The notes under the pieces are model-generated. The model did no database searches, was not told where the DNA came from, and saw only the letters and a list, made by a program, of their open reading frames with translations. Positions 48,197 to 57,824 of a stretch of DNA of 64,000 nucleotides are shown here, piece after piece. Both the position numbers and the translations under genes were made by a program. The DNA is from Anabaena sp. UHCC 0204. Lineage in GTDB: Bacteria > Cyanobacteriota > Cyanobacteriia > Cyanobacteriales > Nostocaceae. The stretch's first letter is position 1. The number at the start of each line of letters is the position of its first letter. The DNA lies in NCBI RefSeq assembly GCF_009711975.1, contig NZ_VIKW01000003.1, forward strand, positions 48,986 to 112,985, read 5' to 3'.

Positions 48197-49690
48197 TTAT
48201 AAGTTCGTCAATAATCTGGTTTTTCTCAAAATAAATGTTAATACGGTCTCTTCCTCAGCAATAATATCTGCCACCACTTCCATTCCCGCTTGAATGGGAT
48301 ATTTTTGTAAATCTCTTTGCAAATGTAGCTTTTCGGGTTCAATTGTTACTTCAAAATAAGATTCTCCTGTGTTATTCCCCTGGGGTAAAATCACATCTGC
48401 TGTAATTGACCTCACTGCACCTTCAAGTATACCATAATCAGGGTAAGGATAGGCAGAAAATCGCATTTTTACTTTGCCTATTTGGCAATTTACAACTTCT
48501 TGAGAATTGCAAACAAAGACTTTACTAATATCAGCAGTAGCGACACGAGCTTTAATAATTAAAGGGGTATGACTGGGAGCAATTTGAGCAATAGAACTAC
48601 CAGGATTTACTACCTGTCCAGGATTTCGCAAATCTAATTTTAAAATAGTTCCAGTTGCAGCAGCGCGAATTATTGTTTTTTGAATTTGTGTTAAAACTTG
48701 TTTGAGTTCTTTTTCGGTGTTATTTATCTGGCTTTGAATTTCAAGTTGACGTTGAATTAAACTGTCTTTTTCTTGCTGTAATCTCGCTAAATTAGTTTTA
48801 CCATTAGCGCGTTCAGTAGCTATTTTTTCTTCAGCGATGGAAATTACTGCATTACTCGGATTGAGAGATGAATCAGCTTTTTTACTTCTAGCGATCGCAG
48901 ATGTTAAAGCTTGTTGTGTTTGTTGAATAACTTGTTTTTGACTTGCTAATGTGGCTTTTTGTGATTCTACAATTTGTGCTTGTTGAATTGCAGCTAGTTG
49001 AACTTCTTCTAATTGATTTTGGGAAATTGAACCAGTTTTAGCTATATCTTCATAACGTAAACGTTTGACTATTGCGGCTTTTAATCCTGCTTCTGCACTT
49101 TCTAAATTAGCCTGAATTGACTGCAATTCTAATCTTACTCGCAGTAATTCATTTTTAGCAATCTTTATATTAGCTTGTGCTTCTTCCCATTCACTACTAA
49201 CAGCTACTTTTCTCTCTTGATAATCTCTTTCTGTACCCTGTAGTTCAGCTAAAGCAGATGCAACAAGGCGTTGATTTCTTTCTGTTTCTGTCGCAATTTG
49301 CCGATTTAAAGCCTGAATTTGAGCATCTAATTGTGCAAACTGTAATTGAGATTTTTGCACATTTCCTTGAAGTTGATTTTTTTGATTTTGTAATTGGGTA
49401 TCATCCAGAATTACTAAAACATCACCTTGTTTGACTATTTGATTTTCTTTAACAGAGATTTTTTTAACAGTTCCTTCTATTGCAGCTTCCACTATTCGTA
49501 CTTCACCAATAGGACGAACAGTAGCAGATACTTTGACAGTTTGCTGATATTTTGTGAAAGCAGAAATAGTCACAGCAGCACCAACAACACCAACTAAAAA
49601 TAATCCTCCTAATCTTGTCCAAATAGCAATGTTAGGTAAGTATTCATCTGATTTTGCAGTTGGTAAAAAAGTGGGAATTGTTTGATTCAT
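48197..49690 (-). CDS. HlyD-family membrane fusion protein of the lanthipeptide cluster
   Basis: A 497-residue adaptor: one N-terminal membrane helix (about 29-46, LGGLFLVGVVGAAVTISAF), a first lipoyl half (IEGTVKKISVKENQIVKQGD), a very long coiled-coil hairpin (about 85-345), a second lipoyl half (AAATGTILKLDLRNPGQVVN), then a beta-barrel. It links an inner-membrane exporter to an outer-membrane channel. It is the last gene of the cluster on the - strand, after the precursor, and probably works with the C39-peptidase ABC transporter to take the product across both membranes. Confidence 0.88.
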   Translation of the reverse strand: MNQTIPTFLPTAKSDEYLPNIAIWTRLGGLFLVGVVGAAVTISAFTKYQQTVKVSATVRPIGEVRIVEAAIEGTVKKISVKENQIVKQGDVLVILDDTQLQNQKNQLQGNVQKSQLQFAQLDAQIQALNRQIATETERNQRLVASALAELQGTERDYQERKVAVSSEWEEAQANIKIAKNELLRVRLELQSIQANLESAEAGLKAAIVKRLRYEDIAKTGSISQNQLEEVQLAAIQQAQIVESQKATLASQKQVIQQTQQALTSAIARSKKADSSLNPSNAVISIAEEKIATERANGKTNLARLQQEKDSLIQRQLEIQSQINNTEKELKQVLTQIQKTIIRAAATGTILKLDLRNPGQVVNPGSSIAQIAPSHTPLIIKARVATADISKVFVCNSQEVVNCQIGKVKMRFSAYPYPDYGILEGAVRSITADVILPQGNNTGESYFEVTIEPEKLHLQRDLQKYPIQAGMEVVADIIAEEETVLTFILRKTRLLTNL

Positions 49691-49955
49691 TGTTAATATA
49701 CAAGGTATTTTTTATGAAGTACATTTTTTTATTTCACGCAGAGACGCTCCAGACGCAGAGAGAAATTAAAATATTAACTAAGTTTAATTATTGGGGATGC
49801 TTATTTTAATTCAGGATATTCAACCATTTTCATATAGATACCAATTTGTAGAAATAGTGATTAGTTGAAAATCAAATCTCCAGTTCAAAATGGTATAACC
49901 TGCTGCTCCTGTTTTTATGAAAAAGTTGAATATCCTGAAATATTCCTCAACTAAA

Positions 49956-50177
49956 TTAGAAGCTGAGTTCTTCTGCTCCAATAGGTTTACAACCTACCCA
50001 TAATGTGTGGAAAGGATCTCCACAGGTTGTACAACCACCAGAAACCGAGGACATATCTTCATCATTAAGTTCAACTAAACCAGCGGGGTTTGCTGGTAGC
50101 TGTTCCTGTTGTTCAGCACTTAAGCTATGACGATATTCCTCGTCTTTCCAAGCGCGAATGATATCTAGATTAGACAT
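49956..50177 (-). CDS. Class II lanthipeptide precursor, mersacidin/lichenicidin type
   Basis: A 73-residue precursor. The leader starts SNLDIIRAWKDEEYRHSLSA, the mersacidin-family signature, and ends at the double Gly of MSSVSGG (residues 47-48). The predicted core (49-73) is 25 residues: Cys at 49, 52 and 63; Thr at 50, 51 and 58; Ser at 72. At most three thioether rings could form. It begins CTTC, like mersacidin's Cys-Thr start, and ends in an acidic EELSF tail. GAGG lies 6 bp before the ATG. It is placed between the exporter and the HlyD genes. Confidence 0.9.
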   Translation of the reverse strand: MSNLDIIRAWKDEEYRHSLSAEQQEQLPANPAGLVELNDEDMSSVSGGCTTCGDPFHTLWVGCKPIGAEELSF

Positions 50178-50352
50178 ATTTTACCTCATTAAAAAATTCT
50201 ACGTCTTAACTAGGAAATAGCGAAATATTCCCCAGAAGTCGCAGTTGTCAAAGTATGATTGATGACATTTTCACCAACTCCAGAATAATAATCATTCTCA
50301 TTAAAAATGTCAAGTAATCTATCCGTGTACAGTAAATCTGCTTAAGTACAGG

Positions 50353-52497
50353 TTAGGGAATTAAAAACTCTAAATGCTCACCTGCTATGCTCAGTAGTTC
50401 CGCAGGAGTACCTTGTAGTTTTAATTGTCCAGCATCTAACAGGACAATCCAATCTGCGCGTTTAATTACTCTTGGACGATGACTAATCAAAATAGTAGTT
50501 TTACCTTGACGATAAGTGAGTAATTGATCTAAAACTAAACTTTCACTAAGGGGATCTAAACCTGCGGTAGATTCATCTAAAATCAAGATGGGAGGATTAG
50601 TAATAATTCCTCTTGCTATAGCTAATCTTTGTTTTTGTCCACCGGAAAGATTCGCTCCAAATTCACCTAAAATAGTTTGATATTTTTCGGGTAATTTACT
50701 AATAAAATTATCTGCATCTGCAACTTGACAAGCGGTGACTATTTGCTCAAAATTCACCTGGGGAAGACCAAGAGATAAGTTATCTAAAATAGAACGACTC
50801 CAAAAATTTGCATCTTGAGGAATTAATACTATTTGTTGACGTAAGCAGCTAGGATTAATATCAGAAAGGTTGTAATGATGAATGCGAATATTCCCAGACT
50901 GGGGATGATATAAACTAGCAATTAATTTTGCTAAGGTACTTTTACCACATCCAGATTTACCGATAATTGCAATGACTTTTCCTCCTGGTAAAGTTAAAGA
51001 AAAGTCTTTTAATAAATCAACTCTACCAGCATGATGAAAATTGATATCTTTACAAACAATCTCCGCGTTGTCGGGAATATTTACAAAAGGTTTTTGACTG
51101 ACTTCTGAAAATTCAGGAGTTGAGTTAATTACCTCATTTAATCTTTCAGTTGCAGCTTGAGCGCGAGTAAAGTCAGTAATGAAGCGAACGCAGGTATTTA
51201 CTAAACCTAGAATATTGGCATTTAAACTATTAAAAGCTAATAATTGACCGATAGAAAGCTCTCGATTAATAACTAAAATACTTCCATACCATAGCAGAAT
51301 AATTCCACCAGCAGTAGATACCCAATTAGAAAAAATCGTATTTGTTAAAACAATTTGGACAGTGCGAAACATTAAATTTGATTGTCTTCCGTAGCGAGTT
51401 TGAAATTCTTGCCAAAATTCTGGTGCAGCATTGGTGGTTTTCACAACTAATGCACCTTTAAAAGTTTCAACTAATACACCTTGGTTTTCGGAAGCTAAAC
51501 CCATAACAGTACGGATTTTTTGCTGTAAAGTGGGGAAATAAAGCACTGTTGAGAAAGTCATAATAATAGCTATGAATATGGATATTAAAGTCAGTTGAGA
51601 ATTGTAGAATAACATCAGAATCAAAGAAGTTATGGCAATTAATAATTGACTTGGTAAGTTTACCCCAACTTGAGAAACCAATTGATTAATGGTTTGAATA
51701 TCTCGTAATCTACTAACTACTTCCCCACTGCGACGAGATTCATAATAAGATAAGGGTAAACGTAAAATATTTCTAGCAAATTCCCATACTAAATCTAATT
51801 CTAAACGATGGGCAAAATAGGATACTAAATTTCCTTGCACCCATTGTAAACAGCTACTAATAAAACTCATTGTTAATATTCCTAATGCAATCGCTGTAAG
51901 TAATTGGGTGTCTCCACGCACTAAAACATCATCAGTAAGAATTTGAATTAAAAATGGTGATAATAGGGAAAGTAACCCGACGACAAAATTTAATAATAAG
52001 GCTTCTGCAAGGATAAAGCGATAGTTAAAAAGACGCTGGATTAATTTTTTAAACCCTCCCAACTTTTCCCGATCATCTGCTTGTTCTAGAAAATCTACAC
52101 GGGGTTCTAATAGTAGCATAACACTATTAGTCCAACCAGTTAATAAGGCTTCTTTAGTTAAATATCTTACTCCAACTAAAGGATCAGCTAAGATATATTT
52201 TTGATTTTTACGCCCATATAAAACAGTCCAATGATTACCTTTCCAATATATAATTGCTGGAAGAGGAATTTGTTTTTTATCTACTAATTCTAAAGCAGCT
52301 TTAACACCCCTCGCATTAAATCCTAATACCTGCGCTCCTTGTTTGAGATTGAGTAATGTTGTTCCTAATTGTCCTGTTCCAGAGGCTTCACGGACACGGG
52401 TAATTGTGAATAATTGTCCGTAATATTTGCAGATGGTTGCTAAACAAGCTGGTCCACAATCTTCTTCGTTATGTTGTAAAATTATTGGGTATTTCAT
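50353..52497 (-). CDS. Peptidase-containing ABC transporter (LanT-type bacteriocin exporter)
   Basis: About 714 residues. C39 peptidase first (C14 in NEEDCGPACLA, the His in NHWTVLYG, Asp in LADPLVG), then six membrane helices, then a nucleotide-binding domain with Walker A GKSGCGKST near 514, signature LSGGQKQR near 616 and Walker B ILILDEST. It would cut the precursor after its double Gly and export the core. The frame extends to a TTG at 52518 within a dispersed repeat, so ATG 52497 is preferred. It follows lanM by 38 bp. Confidence 0.93.
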   Translation of the reverse strand: MKYPIILQHNEEDCGPACLATICKYYGQLFTITRVREASGTGQLGTTLLNLKQGAQVLGFNARGVKAALELVDKKQIPLPAIIYWKGNHWTVLYGRKNQKYILADPLVGVRYLTKEALLTGWTNSVMLLLEPRVDFLEQADDREKLGGFKKLIQRLFNYRFILAEALLLNFVVGLLSLLSPFLIQILTDDVLVRGDTQLLTAIALGILTMSFISSCLQWVQGNLVSYFAHRLELDLVWEFARNILRLPLSYYESRRSGEVVSRLRDIQTINQLVSQVGVNLPSQLLIAITSLILMLFYNSQLTLISIFIAIIMTFSTVLYFPTLQQKIRTVMGLASENQGVLVETFKGALVVKTTNAAPEFWQEFQTRYGRQSNLMFRTVQIVLTNTIFSNWVSTAGGIILLWYGSILVINRELSIGQLLAFNSLNANILGLVNTCVRFITDFTRAQAATERLNEVINSTPEFSEVSQKPFVNIPDNAEIVCKDINFHHAGRVDLLKDFSLTLPGGKVIAIIGKSGCGKSTLAKLIASLYHPQSGNIRIHHYNLSDINPSCLRQQIVLIPQDANFWSRSILDNLSLGLPQVNFEQIVTACQVADADNFISKLPEKYQTILGEFGANLSGGQKQRLAIARGIITNPPILILDESTAGLDPLSESLVLDQLLTYRQGKTTILISHRPRVIKRADWIVLLDAGQLKLQGTPAELLSIAGEHLEFLIP

Positions 52498-52535
52498 TTT
52501 GATCACGCAAAGGCGCAAAGACGCAAAGATTAAGA

Positions 52536-55500
52536 TTATTGTTTGGGTGGTTCAAGTAGGAGAATGGAAGGGATCATTTCGGGTTGATAAAGGCGTAAAA
52601 GTCCGTAACCAATACCCGCTAAACCTGTCATTAATCCTGGGGTTTCTATTCCTAATGGAACACCACACTGCAGGTGATTTTTTTGGATATCGTCTAATAT
52701 TTGGGAAGCGATTTTTTCGATCTTTCTGGCGATTTCTGGGTAATCTAATTTTGCATTTGCTATTAATAATAAGTCAATGTTTCCTAAGTCTCCATGACAG
52801 AGACAATGGTTATCACCAAATCCTTGTTTGATGGTGGTTTCAATGGCGGTTTTAATTTCTTTATACATGATTAAATTCAGTGCATTCCCTGGGATACCCA
52901 AACGTCCTAAACCAATTCCGGGCGCACCGCTACACCATGCTATCATTGAACTATTTTTTACCTTCTCTTGCCGTAAATCTAACCAGTTACCTGTACTGGG
53001 GTGAAAATGACTGCGTTCGTAGTTAATTGCTGCTATGGCTGCGGTTTGAAATTCTTGTTTTTTGGTAGTTACAGCCAATTTCCACAACGCCCAAGCAAAG
53101 CCAGCACCACCATGTGCAAATCCTGTTAAGGGTTGATTTTCGCTGGCTGGAGATTGCCAACCGATACCAGTATCTGTAATTTGGGCTTGGGTGAGGAGGT
53201 GTTCCCCGCATTGTATAGCAACATCAAGAATAATTTGATCTGGAAAAATTCTATAAAAACTCAGTAAGCTACCAATACAACCAGCAGCACCAGCAATTAT
53301 ATCTAGTTGTTGATCTTGCTCAATTAAGGGTGGTAACTGTTCAACTAATATAAAAGCATCTGCAATTAAACCTGGTTCTCGCCATAATATTCCTAAATGG
53401 GTAAAGGTGTAAATTATCCCTCCCCAACCACTAAATCCGCCGATGAATTTAATTGAGTCGGAATCTCTATTAAGCTTGTCTTTAAGGGTGTTTAGGGCTG
53501 TTTTGGCTAGGTTTGTATAGCTATCATTTTGAGTAATTTTCCCCAGATATGCGAGAAATAAAACTACTCCGGGTATACCTGCATATAAGTCTGTCCCTAA
53601 AGGTGATAATGTCCACTGTTGATTAGGGGTAACGCTTAATCCCATCCAGTTCACAAATTCACCGTTTTTGTGCGCTAGGAGTTCTAAATGGTCGCCAATT
53701 TTACAGGCTGCTTCTAAGAATTGGTTTTTTGTGGTTGGGTTAGTAACTTGGATTTTGCGAGGTTTTTTTCCTAATTTAATTTGATGATTATCCGCAGTTT
53801 TACTCATTTCTAGAGTAGCTAAAGCTGCTTGAATAAACCATGTTTGTCGTTGTAAATCTTTTTCGCTGAGTTTATTTAAGCGATGATGTACTAATTCAAT
53901 TCCTGATTCGTTGAAAAAGTTAGTGATGTGTAAATCTGTGTCTCGATGATATAAATCGCGGGAATGGGGATACGTTGTAAATAGGGGAATATCGTTTTTC
54001 CACAGTGCGTCTTGTTCTGCGGAAATGATTTGGCTCAGTTGCGGACGGTTTTTGACATCTATCCAAAGTTTATCAAATAAGCGATACCTTCGGTAAGCTT
54101 CGCTAACGCTCTCTAAGCCATCTCGTAAAAAATCAGGATGATAACTTTCTCGCAGTAACAAAGCATAGATTCTACTCGCACGCATCACCACCCGCACTTC
54201 ATCTTCTGCAAACTGCGTTAAAATCTCCGTTAATTCTTGCCGATATTTTAATAAAATCTCATAAACTGTTTTAAATCCATTGATTATATCTTCTGTATAT
54301 TCCCAAACATTCACTTCCTGCTGATTTAATTGGGGACGGTTTTGGCTACCTGGAATAACGGCCTGTTGACGTTCAACTCGCATCATATCTGTCCCTACCT
54401 GCACCAGTTTCGGGACTTTTTCCGGTGTCAACTGTCCTCCAGCACCCCCTAAACCACTCATATCAATTCCCGCAGTTTCCGTATTTCCCCAGGCTATCTG
54501 CGGTAACAAACCAACACGCAATACAGAATCTGCAACCATCTCTCTATCCAAAGTATCTGCTGCTGTGGTTGTTATCTCATGACGAGGATGAAATAAAGAT
54601 TCTAAATCAATTAAAATGGGAGATTCTCCCGCTGCAATTAAGTTTTCAAAGTGAAAGTCTGTAGCTTCTAAGCTATACAACAATCCTAAATATCCACCTT
54701 GACGCTGATAAAATCTCTTTAATTCATCTGCTGAATGACATTCTTTAAAGTTAACAAATTCTACCCAACCGTAATTATCCCGATTTAAAATCTTTAAAGT
54801 TGGAAAATTTGGTTTAAAGCCTTTTGCATTTAACCACAACAGCAGTTCTTGAAAATGCACATCTACTGCTAATGATCTCGGCTTATAAACTAACTGCCAA
54901 CCGCTGGCAAATTCTAGTATAATAACTGACTTACCATTATTATGGCTGTCACCCGCTCCCCATTTAACTTTAACTAATTTTTCAGGGTTTGCTGGTGGTT
55001 GAAATTGGTAACAAATATCTACCCAATCATGGCAAAAATGCTGAATAAATTCTAAGCTATTTTCTACCCAGCGATTAATTGTTTCTAAAACTTGTCTAGC
55101 TAAAACCGGGTATTCTTCCCACAATGCTAGTTGCACTTCGGGATTTTTCAAACGTTGTATAAAGCTGGAAAATCTTGATTGAGCATTATCACCCGTTAAC
55201 AAACCTTGTAATCTGGCTACATTCATTTCTAATACTAAGGTTGCATTTACCATTAATAGCAGTTGTTCTGGTAATCCCTCTAATAAAACATCATGAATAT
55301 CACTTAAATTTTCAGGAAGATTTTGTATATTATTTAATCCAGTTTCTAATTTAATCATACCTTGAGCAAGCAAAGGAGCGATCGCATTCAAAAACCCAAA
55401 ATTAGGATGTGTAGATAAACTAGAACTCGATAATAGCGTTCCAATATCTTTATCGTCTAAATGTTTATAACTTTGCTGAATCTCTTTTACCCATTGCAAA

Positions 55501-55739
55501 GGTATAGAATCTACCGTTTGTCCCAAAATACGACAAAGTTGCGCTTCGTTAATTCCTTCTAGTGCTAGTTTTTTGGCAAATAAATCCGTGTCTGCAAAGC
55601 TTGATTCCGATTTCCAAAATTTAATTCTTTTTAATCCCAACTCAACATCATACACCAACTCATCGGAACTAACTGCAATTCGTTCCTTTAATGACATAGC
55701 ACGAAACCAAGCGGAATCTTGACAGTTGACTTTTTTCAT
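52536..55739 (-). CDS. Class II lanthipeptide synthetase (LanM)
   Basis: A 1067-residue bifunctional enzyme. The N-terminal part is a kinase-like dehydratase: K286 in LVYKPRSLAVDVHF, D361/H363/N366 in DFHFENLI and D378 in ILIDLESLF, which phosphorylate Ser/Thr and eliminate phosphate. The C-terminal part (about 680-1067) is a LanC-like cyclase with zinc ligands C936 (AWCSGAPGIG) and C981-H982 (CLCHGDLGN) and GFAHGGAGFAWAL. All catalytic marks are present. It is first in the - strand cluster. A repeat-derived stretch near 54081-54109 encodes SVSEAYRRYR in frame. Confidence 0.95.
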   Translation of the reverse strand: MKKVNCQDSAWFRAMSLKERIAVSSDELVYDVELGLKRIKFWKSESSFADTDLFAKKLALEGINEAQLCRILGQTVDSIPLQWVKEIQQSYKHLDDKDIGTLLSSSSLSTHPNFGFLNAIAPLLAQGMIKLETGLNNIQNLPENLSDIHDVLLEGLPEQLLLMVNATLVLEMNVARLQGLLTGDNAQSRFSSFIQRLKNPEVQLALWEEYPVLARQVLETINRWVENSLEFIQHFCHDWVDICYQFQPPANPEKLVKVKWGAGDSHNNGKSVIILEFASGWQLVYKPRSLAVDVHFQELLLWLNAKGFKPNFPTLKILNRDNYGWVEFVNFKECHSADELKRFYQRQGGYLGLLYSLEATDFHFENLIAAGESPILIDLESLFHPRHEITTTAADTLDREMVADSVLRVGLLPQIAWGNTETAGIDMSGLGGAGGQLTPEKVPKLVQVGTDMMRVERQQAVIPGSQNRPQLNQQEVNVWEYTEDIINGFKTVYEILLKYRQELTEILTQFAEDEVRVVMRASRIYALLLRESYHPDFLRDGLESVSEAYRRYRLFDKLWIDVKNRPQLSQIISAEQDALWKNDIPLFTTYPHSRDLYHRDTDLHITNFFNESGIELVHHRLNKLSEKDLQRQTWFIQAALATLEMSKTADNHQIKLGKKPRKIQVTNPTTKNQFLEAACKIGDHLELLAHKNGEFVNWMGLSVTPNQQWTLSPLGTDLYAGIPGVVLFLAYLGKITQNDSYTNLAKTALNTLKDKLNRDSDSIKFIGGFSGWGGIIYTFTHLGILWREPGLIADAFILVEQLPPLIEQDQQLDIIAGAAGCIGSLLSFYRIFPDQIILDVAIQCGEHLLTQAQITDTGIGWQSPASENQPLTGFAHGGAGFAWALWKLAVTTKKQEFQTAAIAAINYERSHFHPSTGNWLDLRQEKVKNSSMIAWCSGAPGIGLGRLGIPGNALNLIMYKEIKTAIETTIKQGFGDNHCLCHGDLGNIDLLLIANAKLDYPEIARKIEKIASQILDDIQKNHLQCGVPLGIETPGLMTGLAGIGYGLLRLYQPEMIPSILLLEPPKQ

Positions 55740-55782
55740 CTTCTCAGAAACTTACTCAGTGTTTACACGATCGCTTAACTAT

Positions 55783-55801
55783 GATAATAATTATCATTAT
55801 C
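55783..55801. promoter_or_regulatory. Putative Fur box between lanM and the porin gene
   Basis: GATAATAATTATCATTATC matches the classical 19-bp Fur consensus GATAATGATAATCATTATC at 17 of 19 positions. It lies 44 bp from the lanM start and 52 bp from the porin start, a position to repress both divergent genes when iron is plentiful. Confidence 0.7.
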
Positions 55802-55852
55802 TGGCTATCTGTGTAAAGCAGATTCAGATGAGGGTGTATCAGTGAGGATGTG

Positions 55853-57550
55853 ATGTTAAAAGTTTTCTTAGGTTTAGTCTTAGCAACCCCAGTAGTTTTG
55901 ATTTCTTCAGTAGCATGGGGTAGTGAAATAGCAGAAAATGATGATTTAGCACAAGTAACTTCTGTATCTCAGTTGTCTGACGTACAACCGACAGATTGGG
56001 CTTTTAGTGCTTTACAATCTTTAGTAGAACGGTATGGTTGTGTAGCAGGGTATCCCAACGGGACATTCCGGGGAAACCGCGCTATGACTCGTTATGAATT
56101 TGCTGCTGGTTTAAATGCTTGTTTAGACAGAATTAATGAGCTAATAGCCACATCAACTGCTGATTTAGTTCAAAAAGAAGATTTACTTCCTATCCAACGC
56201 CTAAAAGAGGAATTTACCCCAGAATTAGCCACTTTACGCGGGCGGGTGGATGCTGTAGAAAACCGCGCCGAAATTTTAGAAAGTCAGCAATTTTCCACAA
56301 CTACCAAACTTTCCGGTGAAGCGATTTTTGCCATTACTGATGTTTTAAGTGGAGATAGTGATCCTTTTGGCGTGGGTGTACCTCGCAACAGCACTATTTT
56401 CGCTAACAGAGTCCGTCTTAACTTAGTCAGTAGTTTTACAGGTCAAGACGAGCTAAAAATTAGACTCCAAGCAGGTAGCACTCCACACCCCCAAAGGGCG
56501 GGAGGTTTTCGCTATGGTGCAGATCCTGTATTAGCGCAGTTAAGAAGCAGACAAACGACACCAGAAGGTGGACAAACCTTTAATCAAGAGTTTCCTGATC
56601 AAGCTGGTAGTGTAGAATTAGGGACGGTTAGTTATAAGTTTCCAGTAAGTAACAAATTACGAGCGGCTGTATTTGCAAATCGGGGTGAACACGTAGACTA
56701 TTTACCGAATATCTTTAGTACAATTGGTGATGAAGATGGGGGTTCTGGTTCGCTTTCTACCTTTGCTCAATATAGCCCCATTTACCGTATTGGTTCACAA
56801 GGTGCGGGTTTGGGCTTGAATTATGAATTGAATCCGGGTATTAACTTGAGTTTAGGCTATTTAGCCGCAAATGCTAATAGTCCAGAAGATTTAACTCCTA
56901 ATAGCAGTAATGGGACAACGGCCGGAGGTTTGTTTAATGGTCGTTATTCAGCTTTGACGCAATTAAGTATCCAACCAAGCAGAAATTTAGCTTTTGGCTT
57001 AACTTACGTTAATAACTATACTGCGGGAGCGCCGATTTTTCTCAATGATGTGGGGACAATTTCGGCAAACTCTCCGAATTTAACAGCGGATAATAGCCGA
57101 ATTGGGACAAATTCCTATGGGGTAGCGGGTTTATGGAGAGTTTCGCCCAAATTTGCGGTGAATAGTTGGTTTATGTATACTAATGTACAAGGGAAATCAG
57201 CAGGTTCAGATAGTGAGAGTGCAGATATTTACAGTTATGCGATCGCTCTAGCCTTTCCTGATTTGGGTAAAGAAGGTAATCTGGGAGGTATTGTCGTCGG
57301 TGTTCCTCCCCATGCGACTCGTTCCGGTATCGCTAGACCTGCTTTTCGACCCTTCTTCGGTGGTGCAACTGACGTAATTAGCACTATCCCCAATCGTACC
57401 ACACCGTTGCATTTGGAAGCTTTTTATAAGTATAAATTGAATAATAATATTTCCATTACACCTGGTGTAATTTGGTTAGTAGCTCCCAACCAAACCAGTA
57501 ATAATCCTGATGTCGTCATTGGTACGGTGAGGACAACATTCACGTTTTAA
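55853..57550 (+). CDS. Outer-membrane porin with SLH domain (cyanobacterial iron-uptake porin type)
   Basis: About 565 residues. Signal peptide (LKVFLGLVLATPVVLISSVA), an S-layer-homology domain (DVQPTDWAFSALQSLVERYG, CVAGYPNGTFRGNRAMTRYE), a short coiled coil (about 110-145) and a beta-barrel of the OprB-like class (many aromatic-ended strands, final residues TVRTTFTF). The frame's GTG at 55850 is adjacent; ATG 55853 is 5 bp after GAGG and is preferred. Porins of this family in cyanobacteria are linked to passage of inorganic iron. The Fur-like site just upstream fits. Confidence 0.88.
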   Translation: MLKVFLGLVLATPVVLISSVAWGSEIAENDDLAQVTSVSQLSDVQPTDWAFSALQSLVERYGCVAGYPNGTFRGNRAMTRYEFAAGLNACLDRINELIATSTADLVQKEDLLPIQRLKEEFTPELATLRGRVDAVENRAEILESQQFSTTTKLSGEAIFAITDVLSGDSDPFGVGVPRNSTIFANRVRLNLVSSFTGQDELKIRLQAGSTPHPQRAGGFRYGADPVLAQLRSRQTTPEGGQTFNQEFPDQAGSVELGTVSYKFPVSNKLRAAVFANRGEHVDYLPNIFSTIGDEDGGSGSLSTFAQYSPIYRIGSQGAGLGLNYELNPGINLSLGYLAANANSPEDLTPNSSNGTTAGGLFNGRYSALTQLSIQPSRNLAFGLTYVNNYTAGAPIFLNDVGTISANSPNLTADNSRIGTNSYGVAGLWRVSPKFAVNSWFMYTNVQGKSAGSDSESADIYSYAIALAFPDLGKEGNLGGIVVGVPPHATRSGIARPAFRPFFGGATDVISTIPNRTTPLHLEAFYKYKLNNNISITPGVIWLVAPNQTSNNPDVVIGTVRTTFTF

Positions 57551-57650
57551 TTCAGCTTTTGGTTAACATGGCTGAGAAAAAAGGCGAGCATTTTGACACG
57601 GATGTTGTCATTTAAGAAATTGGGGTAATATAAGTTACTATGACCGGGAA

Positions 57651-57678
57651 TTTTAGATTTTAGATTTTAGATTTTAGA
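57651..57678. repeat. STRR-type heptamer tandem TTTTAGA x4
   Basis: Four perfect units of TTTTAGA. A second heptamer tandem, AATCCAA, about three units, lies near 57757. Between them is CGCTTCGCTAACG, part of another dispersed repeat. Confidence 0.85.
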
Positions 57679-57824
57679 TGAGAAAATTTGGTATAGATTC
57701 CCCATCCTCTACTGACGGAAAAATACTCGCTGCGCTGCGTACGCTTCGCTAACGTCAATCCAAAATCCAAAATCCAAAATTGTAAATCCAAAATCGAGTG
57801 ACTTACCCTCTGTACAAAATTCAC

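Noticed and set aside
52498-52518. TTG start of the exporter, seven codons upstream of the ATG
   Set aside because: It lies in a dispersed repeat, and homologous C39 exporters begin close to the QHNEEDCGPACL block, which fits ATG 52497.
52427-52831. A 134-codon + strand frame across the lanM/exporter junction
   Set aside because: It overlaps two well-supported genes on the other strand and has no start signal or recognisable domain.
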